From Bradyrhizobium nitroreducens (GTDB lineage: Bacteria; Pseudomonadota; Alphaproteobacteria; Rhizobiales; Xanthobacteraceae), in contig NZ_LFJC01000003.1 of the NCBI RefSeq assembly GCF_002776695.1, positions 4,574,896 to 4,638,895 on the forward strand: a DNA stretch of 64,000 nt, written 5' to 3'. Below the pieces are notes generated by a model. That model saw only the letters and a program-made list of their open reading frames with translations, was not told where the DNA came from and did not search any database. Position numbers and translations under genes: made by a program. Of the stretch, positions 49,911 through 58,540 are shown one piece after another. How positions within the stretch are numbered: position 1 is the first letter of the stretch; the number at the start of each line of letters is the position of its first letter.

Positions 49911-50834
49911 TTACGACCCCAGGGAGATGATCCGGCGCGCCATGCGCACATTGGCGTAGTCGATCATCTTGCCGTCCAGCGTCACCGCGCCCTGGCCTTG
50001 CGCCTCCGCCTGCTCCATGGCCTCGACGATCCGCCGCGCCTCGTCCAGCTCCCGTTCCGACGGCATGAAGGCGCGCAGCGTCGGCGCGATCTGGTCGGGG
50101 TGGATGACCTGCTTGCCGTCAAAGCCCATCGCGGCGGCCTTCTGCGCGCTGCTCTCGGTGAGCCTCTCGTCGCGGAACGCGCCGCAGGGGCCGTCGATGG
50201 CGATCAGGCGATGCGCGCGGGCCGCCACCAGGACGCGCATCATGGGATAGGCGAACAGGTCGAGCGGGGCGGCGGCGTAGCCGCTCTGCGCCGATCCGAC
50301 ATGGCGGTAGCCATCCGGCGACACCCCGATGTCGGAGGAGCGGGCGCCGATCGACGCCGCGAAATCGCCGACGCCGAGATGCAGCGCGGCAACGCTGTCG
50401 TGGCAGGCGGCGAGCGCATCGACATTGACGAGGCCGAGCGCGGTCTCGATCAGCAAGTCCAGTGCCACCGGCGCGGCGCGATCCGGCGCGGCGGCGCGCA
50501 AGCGATCGGCAATCGCGACGATGTCACTGGGGCGCTCCGCCTTCGGCACGATCAAAGCATCCAGCCGCGGCAGCGCCGCGAGCGCGCGGATCTCTTCCGC
50601 GATGAACGGGCTATCGACGGCGTTGATCCGCACCGTGACGCGCTTGTTGCCCCAGTCGAGCGCGGCGAGGGAGCGCACGGCTTCCTCCAGCGCAAGACCC
50701 TTCTCGGACGGCGGCACCGCGTCCTCGAGATCCATGAATACCGCATCGGCGCTTGAAGCCGCCGCCTTGGCGACAAGACGGGCGCGATGCGCGGGGACGG
50801 CGAGAGTGGCCCGCGTGGGCCGCAGCGAAACCAT
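49911..50834 (-). CDS. HpcH/HpaI-type CoA-ester lyase (CitE-like)
   Basis: 307 residues of the CitE/malyl-CoA lyase group: RATLAVPAHRARLVAKAAAS, VFMDLEDAVPPSEK (metal Glu/Asp), RINAVDSPF (Arg), ALIVPKAERPSD, DLLIETALGLVNVD (metal Glu), GVGDFAASIGA and FDGKQVIHPDQIAP. Such enzymes split 3-hydroxyacyl-CoA esters such as citramalyl-CoA or malyl-CoA. ATG 50834 starts two bases before the end of the CaiB gene (a GTG at 50840 also fits). The pairing implies that CaiB makes the CoA ester and this enzyme cleaves it. Confidence 0.82.
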   Translation of the reverse strand: MVSLRPTRATLAVPAHRARLVAKAAASSADAVFMDLEDAVPPSEKGLALEEAVRSLAALDWGNKRVTVRINAVDSPFIAEEIRALAALPRLDALIVPKAERPSDIVAIADRLRAAAPDRAAPVALDLLIETALGLVNVDALAACHDSVAALHLGVGDFAASIGARSSDIGVSPDGYRHVGSAQSGYAAAPLDLFAYPMMRVLVAARAHRLIAIDGPCGAFRDERLTESSAQKAAAMGFDGKQVIHPDQIAPTLRAFMPSERELDEARRIVEAMEQAEAQGQGAVTLDGKMIDYANVRMARRIISLGS

Positions 50835-50836
50835 CG

Positions 50837-52003
50837 TCACATGTCCTTGGAAAGGCCGAGCTCGCCGAGAATGGCCTGATTGTGCTGGCCGACATCCGGC
50901 ACCGGATCCATCCGCGGCCTCAGGCCCGGAATGGTCAGCGCGGGCAGGAAGCTCAGCACCGGCCCACACGGCGAGCCCACGCTTTGCACCCGCGATCGCG
51001 TGTGCAACTGCTCATGCGCCAGAAAGGCCTCGACCGAATTCAGATGCGCGTTGGCGACCCCGGCCTCATCCAGCAGCCGCAGCACCTCCTCGCTGGTCAT
51101 CGCGGCAAAGCGCTGCTCGATATGCGCCTGCAGCTCGTCGCGGTTCTGCATGCGCAGCGGATTGGTGCGGAACTTCGGATGGTCTGCGAAGCCGGCATCG
51201 CCGAGCACGATGCGGCACAGCGAGCGCCATTCCCGGTCGTTCTGGATGCCGAAGAAGACGGTCGTTCCGTCGCCGACCCGGAACGGGCCATAGGGCGCGA
51301 TGGTCGCATGCTTGGCGCCGGTGCGCGGCAGCGGCCGGCCGGTGCTGTGCGTGTAGAAGGCGGGATAGCTCATCCAGTCCGTGATGGAGTCGAACAGCGA
51401 GGCCTGGAACGCCGTGCCCTTGCCGGTCCGCTCGCGGCGGTACAGCGCCATCAGCACGCCGTTGAGGATGTACATGCCGGTGGCGATGTCGACCACGGAG
51501 AGACCGACCTTGGCGGGCTCCGCCTCGGTGCCGTTGATGGCGAGCACGCCGGCCTCGCACTGCACCAGGAGATCATAGGCCTTCTTGTCGCTGTAGGGGC
51601 CCCCTGGGCCATAGCCCGAGACGTCGCAGGCGATGATGCGCGGATGCTTGCGCAGCAGCGATGCCGCATCGAGGCCGAGCCGCTCGGCGGCGCCGGGCGC
51701 GAGGTTCTGGATGAACACGTCGGCCTGCGGCAGCAGCGCGTCGAGCACCCTGCGGCCGTCCTCGCTCTTGATGTCGATGGCAAGGCTCTCCTTGGAGCGG
51801 TTGGTCCAGACGAACTGGCTCGATAGGCCGTTCATGACGTGGTCGTAGTCCCGGCAGAAATCCCCGGTGCCCGGCCGCTCGATCTTGATCACCCGCGCGC
51901 CCCAATCCGCCAGGTGCCGGCTCGCCAGCGGCGCTGCGATCGCCTGCTCCAGCGAGACCACCGTGACGCCCGAAAGCGGCAGCTCCGCCTCATTCCCTGT
52001 CAT
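50837..52003 (-). CDS. CaiB/BaiF family CoA-transferase
   Basis: 388 residues from ATG 52003 with GGGGAAG upstream. Family III CoA-transferase: LPLSGVTVVSLEQAIAAPLA, WGARVIKIERPGTGD, NRSKESLAIDIKSEDGRRVL, catalytic Asp in KAYDLLVQCEAG, PAKVGLSVVDIATGMYILNG. It transfers CoA between carboxylic acids. It is coupled to a CitE-like lyase, a combination seen for mesaconate/itaconate-type C5 acid routes; the acid here is not known, and no hydratase is adjacent. Upstream, 52004-52325 contains a GGGCGGCCGAGCCGCCC hairpin and no gene. Confidence 0.88.
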   Translation of the reverse strand: MTGNEAELPLSGVTVVSLEQAIAAPLASRHLADWGARVIKIERPGTGDFCRDYDHVMNGLSSQFVWTNRSKESLAIDIKSEDGRRVLDALLPQADVFIQNLAPGAAERLGLDAASLLRKHPRIIACDVSGYGPGGPYSDKKAYDLLVQCEAGVLAINGTEAEPAKVGLSVVDIATGMYILNGVLMALYRRERTGKGTAFQASLFDSITDWMSYPAFYTHSTGRPLPRTGAKHATIAPYGPFRVGDGTTVFFGIQNDREWRSLCRIVLGDAGFADHPKFRTNPLRMQNRDELQAHIEQRFAAMTSEEVLRLLDEAGVANAHLNSVEAFLAHEQLHTRSRVQSVGSPCGPVLSFLPALTIPGLRPRMDPVPDVGQHNQAILGELGLSKDM

Positions 52004-52325
52004 GAGATCGCTTCCCCTCGTGCGCTTTTCGGCCAGCGCAGGAGACCAGTCGAACCACCCCACGCGCATCTTCTTGATGTTGGCATCATGCCCCTGTTTT
52101 GCCCGACGAGTCAAACTTGGCTTCGCCAAATCCTAAGAAAAGCCGTGGAATGACCGGGACTTGGCTACTGTGCATGGGGTTGTTTTCGCGTTTTTGTTGG
52201 TGGGGCGGCCGAGCCGCCCGCCCTGTTGCCGAGACCGCACAGGTCCGACCTTTCGCATCTGCCCTCGTTGCCAACGAACCGCCGTTCACCCACTATTCCC
52301 TCCGACTCGACATGTGGGGGACGAG

Positions 52326-52676
52326 ATGCCGGCGCTTCATTTCAAGACATCCTTGGTTGCTGCGACCCTCGGGATGGCTCTTTCCGTGCTGGTGCAGCCC
52401 GGTGCCGGCTTCGCCTACACCCCGGAGGAGCAGCAGGCCTGCACGCCGGATGCGATGCGGCTGTGCAGCGAGTTCGTTCCGAACGTCGATGCCATCACCG
52501 CCTGCATGATCAAGAAGAAGGCGCAGCTCTCGCCGCAATGCGCGGTGTTCTTCCGCCGCGGACCGGAGCCGGGCGAGCAGCGCGCCGGCAAGCCGACCAA
52601 CATCGCGCCCAAGACCGCGAAGAAGAGCACCAAGCCGGCCACGGCAACCAGGAAGAAAAAGACCAGCGACGGCTGA
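52326..52676 (+). CDS. Exported Cys-containing protein with Lys-rich tail (116 aa)
   Basis: Signal peptide (LVAATLGMALSVLVQPGAGF, cleaved near AYTPEE). The mature domain has YTPEEQQACTPDAMRLCSEF, VPNVDAITACMIKKKAQLSP and QCAVFF: four Cys, likely two disulfides, in a pattern seen in many small Bradyrhizobium secreted proteins. The last 35 residues are Lys/Thr-rich and probably disordered. Function unknown. The 361-bp gap to parA shows no gene. Confidence 0.72.
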   Translation: MPALHFKTSLVAATLGMALSVLVQPGAGFAYTPEEQQACTPDAMRLCSEFVPNVDAITACMIKKKAQLSPQCAVFFRRGPEPGEQRAGKPTNIAPKTAKKSTKPATATRKKKTSDG

Positions 52677-53037
52677 GCGCGGGGCACGGCCGCGTTCCCA
52701 TCTCGAAACCCCCTCGACGTGACGGACTCCTTTTGTTCGCGAGCTGGCGCGAGGCTTGCGGGCGACGGGCAGGCGCGACGAAAAAGAGTCGGATGTCGTT
52801 TTGCGCGGCGAGGTTGCATTCCGTCTTCTCCCGAACGACTGCTCAAAAAACGCACAGAAGTGACGCGCGTAGCGCTTCATTGCGGTTCGTGTCGCGCCTC
52901 GCACATCGCAGTGTGACTCAAAAGCCAACACGCCGTGTTATTTCGTGGCCGTAACGCAACTCTCGATAAATTTTTCTTTCGCGAATCAGCGTGGTGATTC
53001 ATTTTCGCGGCCTGGGGTCAATCTGGAGGCCGAAGGT

Positions 53038-53715
53038 ATGAACGTTATTGTTTTCGCTTCGCGTAAAGGCGGCTCGGGCAAGAGTACGCTCGCCGCACAT
53101 CTTGCCGCACAGATCAAGGCGAGCAAGCAGGTCATGCTCGTGGACGCGGACCCGCAGGGCTCGTTGACGCTTTGGCACAAGCTGCGCGGCACCAACGAAC
53201 CGCCGATCAAGACGGCCGTGAACTCCGTCAGCGGCATCGTCTCCGCCGCCAAGCGCGACGGTTATGAATGGGTGTTGATCGACACGCCGCCGAACCTGTC
53301 GGCCGTGGTCGACGACGCGATCAAGAACGCCACCATGGTGGTGATTCCCGCCCGTCCCGGCGTGTTCGACGTCAACGCGGTGCAGGAAACCATCCAGATG
53401 TGCCGCGCCGCGCGCAAGCCCTATGCGGTCGTGCTCAACGGTGCGCCGGCCAAGCGCGACGAAGCCGAAAGCCCGATCGTCACCATCGCCCGCGAAGCGC
53501 TGGCGAAATTCCGTGCGCCGGTGTGGGGCGGCCAGATCACCAACCGTTCGGATTTGCTGATGGCGCTGAGCCATGGCGAAGGCGCGCGGGAGTACCAGGC
53601 CGAGAGCCGTGCGGCCCAGGAAATCGCAAGGCTGTGGGCGGCGATCGAGCGTTCAGTGAAGGCCATTCGCGGCACGGCGTCGGCATCCGGCGCAATGCAC
53701 AAGCAGGCGGCATAA
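53038..53715 (+). CDS. Orphan ParA/MinD-like ATPase
   Basis: 225 residues with a deviant Walker A, K10-G-G-S-G-K-S-T17, LVDADPQGSLTLW, and Walker B-like WVLIDTPPNLS. It is of the short ParA type without an N-terminal HTH. No parB follows, so it is not a standard chromosome or plasmid partition locus; orphan ParA proteins in alphaproteobacteria position chemoreceptor arrays, carboxysomes or other cargo. GGAGG lies upstream of ATG 53038. A terminator follows. Confidence 0.88.
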   Translation: MNVIVFASRKGGSGKSTLAAHLAAQIKASKQVMLVDADPQGSLTLWHKLRGTNEPPIKTAVNSVSGIVSAAKRDGYEWVLIDTPPNLSAVVDDAIKNATMVVIPARPGVFDVNAVQETIQMCRAARKPYAVVLNGAPAKRDEAESPIVTIAREALAKFRAPVWGGQITNRSDLLMALSHGEGAREYQAESRAAQEIARLWAAIERSVKAIRGTASASGAMHKQAA

Positions 53716-53740
53716 TTCTTTAAATCATTCCCCGGACGAA

Positions 53741-53770
53741 AAAACGCGCGGTGTCCGCGCGTTTTGCGTT
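53741..53770 (+). terminator. Rho-independent terminator of the ParA gene
   Basis: AAAACGCGCG (53741-53750), GTGTC, CGCGCGTTTTGCGTTTT. It also reads as a terminator on the minus strand for the micro-proteins downstream. Confidence 0.9.
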
Positions 53771-53791
53771 TTCGGGATCTGCTGAAGGAGG

Positions 53792-53956
53792 TTACGCCAC
53801 CATCAGCATGTAGAACACGATGACCGGCGACAGCGTGAGGATCACCGACCAGATGCCGACGGCCCAGAGGATGTCTTCGGTGGTAAAGCGCTGCTCGTTG
53901 GACAGCTGCTCCTGTCCGGCGCCGAAATACGACGCCATTTCATTCTGACTATTCAC
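53792..53956 (-). CDS. Small single-pass membrane protein (54 aa)
   Basis: GTG 53956 (GGGGGC upstream) or ATG 53938. The protein has an acidic, polar N-half (GAGQEQLSNEQRFTTEDILW) and one membrane helix (AVGIWSVILTLSPVIVFYML). No family recognised. It lies convergent to parA and downstream of another micro-membrane protein on the same strand. Confidence 0.5.
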   Translation of the reverse strand: MNSQNEMASYFGAGQEQLSNEQRFTTEDILWAVGIWSVILTLSPVIVFYMLMVA

Positions 53957-54089
53957 AAATGCCCCCGCGATTTCTTCGCTTATGGGCGTGAACCATACCT
54001 GGGATGTTTTAAGATTCCGGCTTGCGACGCCGCTCGCATTTTGAACGCATTTGTGACGGCGGTTTAACCATCCGCGCTGGGCCGCCGGC

Positions 54090-54236
54090 TCAGGCGAGCC
54101 AGACCCGATACAGCAGCACCGGCATCAGGCCGAGCATCACGGCCCAGAACCCGAACGACGAAACGACGAGAATTCCCTGCAAAAGATCGGCGGGCGCGAA
54201 TTGCTGCGCGGCCGTAGGCCGGGTGCGATGCCCCAT
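54090..54236 (-). CDS. Small single-pass membrane protein (48 aa)
   Basis: ATG 54236 with GGGGGA six bases upstream (ATG 54242 also possible). Polar N-half (GHRTRPTAAQQFAPADLLQG) and one hydrophobic helix (ILVVSSFGFWAVMLGLMPVL) ending LYRVWLA. It has the same design as the 54-residue protein 130 bp downstream (polar N-half, then a W-x-V-x-L helix and a P-V core), so the two may be related and act together. No family recognised. Confidence 0.5.
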   Translation of the reverse strand: MGHRTRPTAAQQFAPADLLQGILVVSSFGFWAVMLGLMPVLLYRVWLA

Positions 54237-54376
54237 GGTCATTCCCCCTATGAGAAGCCCTTAGAGGACGACGATAGGCCTTGAAGCGTAAACGAGGCGT
54301 GGACGCGCCATGCGGCGTGCGCGAAGGGCGTTGGGGCGCGGTTAACCAAGGAGCGCTCTGTCACCCCCGCACGGAC

Positions 54377-54480
54377 GTCATTCCGGGGCGCGACGAAGTC
54401 GCAAACCCGGAATCCATTCATCCGCCAACTCCGCTGTCCGATGGAGTCCGGGTTTCGCGTTGCGCGCGCCCCGGAATGAC
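54377..54480. repeat. Extragenic inverted repeat (GTCATTCCGGGGCG type)
   Basis: GTCATTCCGGGGCGCG (54377-54392) pairs with CGCGCCCCGGAATGAC (54465-54480); inner AACCCGGAATCCAT and ATGGAGTCCGGGTT pair with one mismatch. Same family as 35815-35924. Confidence 0.85.
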
Positions 54481-54506
54481 ACGGAGGTGGCGCGGAGAGA
54501 ACCCCG

Positions 54507-55415
54507 CTACGCTGCGACCTTCACCCGTCGCTCGATCTCGCGATCGATCGTCGCGGCGAGCTCGCTGCTCACTTCCACCATCGGCAGGCGCACTTCGGGG
54601 CTGTCGATCAGGCCGCTGCGCCACAGCCAGTACTTTGCCGGCGCGGGGCTCGGCTCGGTGAACAACAGGCGCGTGAGCTCGGCGACCTCGTGCCAGCGCG
54701 CCTGCGCTGCATCATGATTGCCGCGCTTCATCTCGGCATACACCGCCGCAAACGTCGCGGTCTCGACATGGGCCGACAGCACGATGCCGCCGTCGGCGCC
54801 GTCGCCGAGCGCCTCGAAAAAGCTCGCGTCCTCGCCGGTGAGCACGCGAAAATCCTTCGGCCTGTCGCGCAGCAGCGCGATCGACTGCTCGCGGCTCGCG
54901 CCGCAATCCTTCAGGCCGACGATGTTCCTGTGCTCGGCCAGCCGAAGCATCGTCTGGTTGGTGATGTTGACCGAGGTGCGATAGGGGATGTTGTAGAGCG
55001 CGAGCGGCCAGGCGGCGTGATCGGCGAGCGTCTCGAAATGCGCCAGCAATCCGCGCTGCGAGGGCCGCACATAATAGGGGCTCGCGATCAGGTAACCGTC
55101 GATCGGCCAGTCCGCAGTCTCGTCGAGGCGTTCCTGCAGCCGCGCGGTGTCGGCACCCGACAGCCCGAGGCAGATCGGCTGGTTGTGGCGGCCTGCCGCC
55201 ATCTCGTCGCGCACGATCGCGACGAGGCGTTCGAGCTCGGCCTCGCGCAGCGTCATGCCTTCGCCGGAAGTCGCCCCCAGGATGAAGCCGTCGATCCCCT
55301 GTGCGCTGTAGTGCCGCGTCAGCCGCCGCAACGACCGCTCGTCGAGCGCGCCATCGCGAAACGGCGTCACCAGCGGCAGCCACAGCCCGTGCAATTGATC
55401 TTCAAGTCCGGTCAT
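54507..55415 (-). CDS. DapA/NanA family lyase (dihydrodipicolinate synthase-like)
   Basis: 302 residues, TIM-barrel class I aldolase. GATSGEG (48-54), Tyr141/Tyr145 (ALYNIPYRTSVN) and Schiff-base Lys169 (NIVGLKDCG) are intact. True DapA enzymes use an Arg for the dicarboxylate; family members also act as N-acetylneuraminate, KDG or 4-hydroxy-oxoglutarate lyases, and this one is not clearly DapA. GAAGGAGATGG lies upstream of ATG 55415. A terminator-like hairpin lies in its leader at 55459-55487, so attenuation is possible. Confidence 0.82.
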   Translation of the reverse strand: MTGLEDQLHGLWLPLVTPFRDGALDERSLRRLTRHYSAQGIDGFILGATSGEGMTLREAELERLVAIVRDEMAAGRHNQPICLGLSGADTARLQERLDETADWPIDGYLIASPYYVRPSQRGLLAHFETLADHAAWPLALYNIPYRTSVNITNQTMLRLAEHRNIVGLKDCGASREQSIALLRDRPKDFRVLTGEDASFFEALGDGADGGIVLSAHVETATFAAVYAEMKRGNHDAAQARWHEVAELTRLLFTEPSPAPAKYWLWRSGLIDSPEVRLPMVEVSSELAATIDREIERRVKVAA

Positions 55416-55458
55416 GTTTCCATCTCCTTCTCGGGAAACCTGAGACGGAGGGCACATG

Positions 55459-55487
55459 AAAAAACCCCGTCCAGGCGGCGGGGTTTT
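55459..55487 (-). terminator. Terminator hairpin in the leader of the DapA-like gene
   Basis: AAAACCCCG/CGGGGTTTT stem; on the minus strand it is followed by TTTTTTCATG, 44 bases before the DapA-like start. It may end an upstream minus transcript or act as an attenuator. Confidence 0.6.
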
Positions 55488-55536
55488 CGGGATTTGCTTG
55501 CGATGACGAAGCGTAGCTAGCGCGCGCAAAAATCCG

Positions 55537-55562
55537 AGGCCCCGGGATGGGGGCCTTTTTTC
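55537..55562 (+). terminator. Plus-strand terminator without an upstream gene
   Basis: AGGCCCC (55537-55543), GGGATG, GGGGCCT (55550-55556), TTTTTT. No annotated plus-strand gene ends here. The 460-bp stretch 55416-55875 holds three such hairpins and no convincing protein gene; a 15-codon frame (MALKEIAHDFVIIGK, plus strand, about 55569) and a 40-codon frame at 55785 are too weak to call. Confidence 0.55.
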
Positions 55563-55672
55563 GAGGCGATGGCCTTGAAAGAGATTGCGCACGACTTCGT
55601 GATCATCGGCAAATGATGCGAGGTATGCGCGGAACTGTCAATACACGCGGAGGGCGAAGGTCGATTAGACAG

Positions 55673-55702
55673 AAAAAAAGCCGGGCCCAAAGAGCCCGGC
55701 TT
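55673..55702 (-). terminator. Terminator after the trxB-lysR unit
   Basis: AAGCCGGGC/GCCCGGCTT stem with a TTTTTTT tract on the minus strand, about 170 bases past the LysR stop. Confidence 0.85.
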
Positions 55703-55875
55703 AAGGTATTGGCCACGTGAGGCCGACACAATCACCTTCCAAGAGGGATTACTGAACTCCCGCGCCACTGGAGGAGGGGGACAAATGCGCAACGCGAAGG
55801 CTCAGCGTGCAAACAGTATGGGCTTGACGAGCGGCCTGCAGCAACAGCCGAGGCCGCATGTCAGTCATGCGGAAA

Positions 55876-56799
55876 TCAGGACGGCCAGCGCTGCGCCTTG
55901 CTGACGACGAAGTCGCGGAACACCTGCACGCGCGCGACCGTCTTCAACTCCTCGGGATAGACGAAGTACGTATCGAGCTGGATCGAATCCGACTCGCCGA
56001 ACAGCTGCACCAGCTTGCTCTGCTCCTCGACGAGATAGTCGGGCAGGGCGGCGATGCCGAGGCCCTGCTGACAGGCGCGCACGAGACCGAGAATGTTGTT
56101 GACCCTGAAATAAGCTTCGCGCGGACCGGAGCCGTTGCGACCGGCTTCGACCAGCCAGTTGCGGTTCTGCAGATGCGGCGCGAAGTTGCCGTCGGAGAGC
56201 GTGATGATGCGGTGGGAGTCCAGCTCCTCCAGCGTGCGCGGCGTGCCGAAGCGTTTGATGTATTCCGGCGAGCAATAGGCGTGGAAGCCCATCGCGAACA
56301 GCTTGCGCTGGATGAGATCCGGCTGCGTCGGCTTGCGGGTGCGGATCGCAACGTCGGCCTCGCGCATGGAGAGGTCGAGCTCCTCGTCGGTGACGATCAG
56401 CGAGATGCGGATCTCGGGATAGAGCGCGGTGAACTCGCCGAGGCGGGGGATCAGCCAGTTGATGCCGACGCCGGGCGTGGTGGTGATCTTGAGGTCGCCG
56501 CTCGGCCGCTCGCGGCTGTCGGTGAGCTTGGCGCGCGCCGCCTGGAGCTGCATGAACACGTCATGCGCGGTGCGGAACAAGAGGTCGCCCTGTTCGGTGA
56601 GGATCAGGCCGCGGGCATGGCGGTGGAACAGGGAGACCGAGAGCTCCTGCTCCAGCGCCGAGACCTGGCGCGAGACCGCCGATTGCGACAGGCCGAGCTG
56701 CTCGCCCGCATGCGTGAAGCTGCCCGCTTCCGCCGCTGCGTGAAACACCTTCAGCTTGTCCCAGTCCATATCCGTAAATCCGTCGCGTGTTCGAGGCAT
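55876..56799 (-). CDS. LysR family transcriptional regulator
   Basis: 307 residues from ATG 56799 (or 297 from MDWDKLKVF at 56769). Winged HTH: FHAAAEAGSFTHAGEQLGLS followed by QSAVSRQVSALEQEL, then VSLFHRHARGLILTEQG. The effector domain begins LKITTTPGVGINWLIPRLGE. It starts five bases after the trxB stop on the same strand, so it is co-transcribed with trxB. A link to redox control is plausible but the ligand is unknown. Confidence 0.9.
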   Translation of the reverse strand: MPRTRDGFTDMDWDKLKVFHAAAEAGSFTHAGEQLGLSQSAVSRQVSALEQELSVSLFHRHARGLILTEQGDLLFRTAHDVFMQLQAARAKLTDSRERPSGDLKITTTPGVGINWLIPRLGEFTALYPEIRISLIVTDEELDLSMREADVAIRTRKPTQPDLIQRKLFAMGFHAYCSPEYIKRFGTPRTLEELDSHRIITLSDGNFAPHLQNRNWLVEAGRNGSGPREAYFRVNNILGLVRACQQGLGIAALPDYLVEEQSKLVQLFGESDSIQLDTYFVYPEELKTVARVQVFRDFVVSKAQRWPS

Positions 56800-56804
56800 G
56801 ATCG

Positions 56805-57770
56805 TTATTCCGCTGCCGCGCGCTCGCTGGCGCGCAGGGCCAAGAAACGTTCGGCCTCGAGCGCTGCCATGCAGCCCAGGCCTGCGGCCGTCACGGCCTG
56901 GCGATAGGTCTCGTCGGCGACGTCGCCGGCGGCGAACAGGCCGGGCACCGAGGTGGCGGTCGAGTTCGGGGCGACCTCGACATAGCCCGACGGTTTCAGC
57001 TTGATCTGGTCTTTCACGAGCTCGGTCGCCGGCGCGTGGCCGATGGCGATGAAGACGCCGTCGGTCTTCACGTCCGTCAGCGCGCCGGTCTTGACGTTTT
57101 TCAGACGCACATGGGTCACCTTGTTCGGGTTCTCGGTGCCGCAGATCTCGTCGACGGCGGAGTCCCAGATCACCTTGATCTTCGGGTGCTTGAACAGGCG
57201 CTCCTGCAGGATGCGCTCGGCGCGGAAGTGGTCGCGGCGGTGCACGATGGTGACCTGAGAGGCATGGTTGGTGAGGTACAGCGCTTCCTCGACCGCGGTA
57301 TTGCCGCCGCCGACCACCACGACCTCCTTGTTGCGGTAGAAGAAGCCGTCGCAGGTGGCGCAGGCCGACACGCCGCCGCCCTGGAACTTGGCTTCGGACG
57401 GCAGTCCGAGCCAGCGCGCCTGCGCGCCTGTGGCGAGGATCACGGCGTCGGCGAGATAGACGTCGCCGCTGTCACAGGTGAGGCGGAACGGCCGCTGCGA
57501 GGTGTCGAGCTTGATGACGAGGTCGGAGACGATCTTGGTGCCGACATGGACCGCCTGCTTCTCCATCTGCTCCATCAGCCAGGGGCCCTGGATCACGTCG
57601 GCGAAGCCCGGATAGTTCTCGACGTCGGTGGTGATGGTGAGCTGGCCGCCAGGCTGGATGCCCTGGATCAGGATCGGCTCCAGCATCGCCCGCGCGGCGT
57701 AGATCGCCGCCGTGTAACCGGCGGGGCCGGAGCCGATAATGACGACCTTTGCATGAACAGGACCGGACAT
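56805..57770 (-). CDS. trxB: Thioredoxin reductase
   Basis: 321 residues of the low-molecular-weight type. FAD site GSGPAGYTAAIYAARA (13-18 core), GIQPGGQLTITTDVENYPGF, redox-active C137-A-T-C140 (VSACATCDGFFYRNKE), NADPH site VVVGGGNTAVEEALYL then HRRDHFRAE, and the closing FAD loop GLFAAGDVADETYRQAVTAA. It reduces thioredoxin with NADPH in the cytoplasm. First gene of a two-gene unit with the LysR gene; diverges from the Lrp gene. Confidence 0.96.
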   Translation of the reverse strand: MSGPVHAKVVIIGSGPAGYTAAIYAARAMLEPILIQGIQPGGQLTITTDVENYPGFADVIQGPWLMEQMEKQAVHVGTKIVSDLVIKLDTSQRPFRLTCDSGDVYLADAVILATGAQARWLGLPSEAKFQGGGVSACATCDGFFYRNKEVVVVGGGNTAVEEALYLTNHASQVTIVHRRDHFRAERILQERLFKHPKIKVIWDSAVDEICGTENPNKVTHVRLKNVKTGALTDVKTDGVFIAIGHAPATELVKDQIKLKPSGYVEVAPNSTATSVPGLFAAGDVADETYRQAVTAAGLGCMAALEAERFLALRASERAAAE

Positions 57771-58036
57771 TTCGATGGACGCCTTTCACGGGGGATCTGC
57801 AGCGCGGGCGCGGAACATGCCGGGAGGCGTGGCGGAGGCGCTGAAATATCAGAGCTAATCTAAGCCTTCTGGTGAGCTATGCAAGAATTGCATTCCCTCT
57901 CGGCGGATTTTTCCAACAAGGAACAAAAGTCGATTGCGGTGCACGCGCAATAAAATTGCGCTGGCGGTGCGGACTAGGCTATGAGGATTGCGACAAACCC
58001 ACCAACGCGGCCTCAAAGGCCAGGAGTTCCAATCAC

Positions 58037-58516
58037 GTGTCGCGGAACCTAGACGAGATCGACCTGAAAATTCTCACCGAGATTCAGGCCGACGGTCGAA
58101 TCACGAATGTCGAGCTGGCCAAGCGTGTCGGCATCTCGCCGCCGCCCTGCCTGCGCCGTGTCCGGGCGCTGGAGGAGGAGGGCTACATCCACGGCTATCG
58201 CGGCCTGCTCGATGCCCGCAAGCTCGGCTTCGACGTGACCGTGTTCGCCGCCGTGCACCTGTCCAGCCAGGCCGAGGCGGATTTGCGCGCCTTCGAGGAG
58301 TTCGTCCGCGCCGAACCCCTGGTGCGCGAATGCTGGATGCTGTCGGGCGAGGTCGATTTCATCCTCAAATGCGTCGCGCCCGACATGGCGACCTTCCAGG
58401 ATTTCGTCACGCATCTGACGGCGGCACCCCATGTGCGCAACGTGCGGACCTCGCTGGTGCTGCACAATTCGAAGTATGAAGCGGCCGTGCCGCTCGAGGT
58501 GAAGGGGCGGAGATAA
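58037..58516 (+). CDS. Lrp/AsnC family transcriptional regulator
   Basis: 159 residues from GTG 58037 (CAGGAG ten bases upstream). HTH: LDEIDLKILTEIQADGRITN then VELAKRVGISPPPCLRRVRA and LEEEGYIHGYRGLLD. The C-terminal RAM/AsnC effector domain (VFAAVHLSSQAEADLRAFEE, SGEVDFILKCVAPD) binds amino acids and mediates octamers. Target unknown; it is divergent from trxB. Confidence 0.92.
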   Translation: MSRNLDEIDLKILTEIQADGRITNVELAKRVGISPPPCLRRVRALEEEGYIHGYRGLLDARKLGFDVTVFAAVHLSSQAEADLRAFEEFVRAEPLVRECWMLSGEVDFILKCVAPDMATFQDFVTHLTAAPHVRNVRTSLVLHNSKYEAAVPLEVKGRR

Positions 58517-58540
58517 GGCGCCAGCGCGGCCTATCTATTC

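Noticed and set aside
55416..55702. tmRNA or other housekeeping RNA next to the DapA-like gene
   Set aside because: dapA neighbours ssrA in some alphaproteobacteria, but no tag sequence, tRNA-like end or conserved core is seen.
55785..55905. 40-codon frame with a strong GGAGG site (plus strand)
   Set aside because: It runs into the 3' end of the LysR gene on the other strand and encodes no helix or domain; the purine-rich run may be chance.
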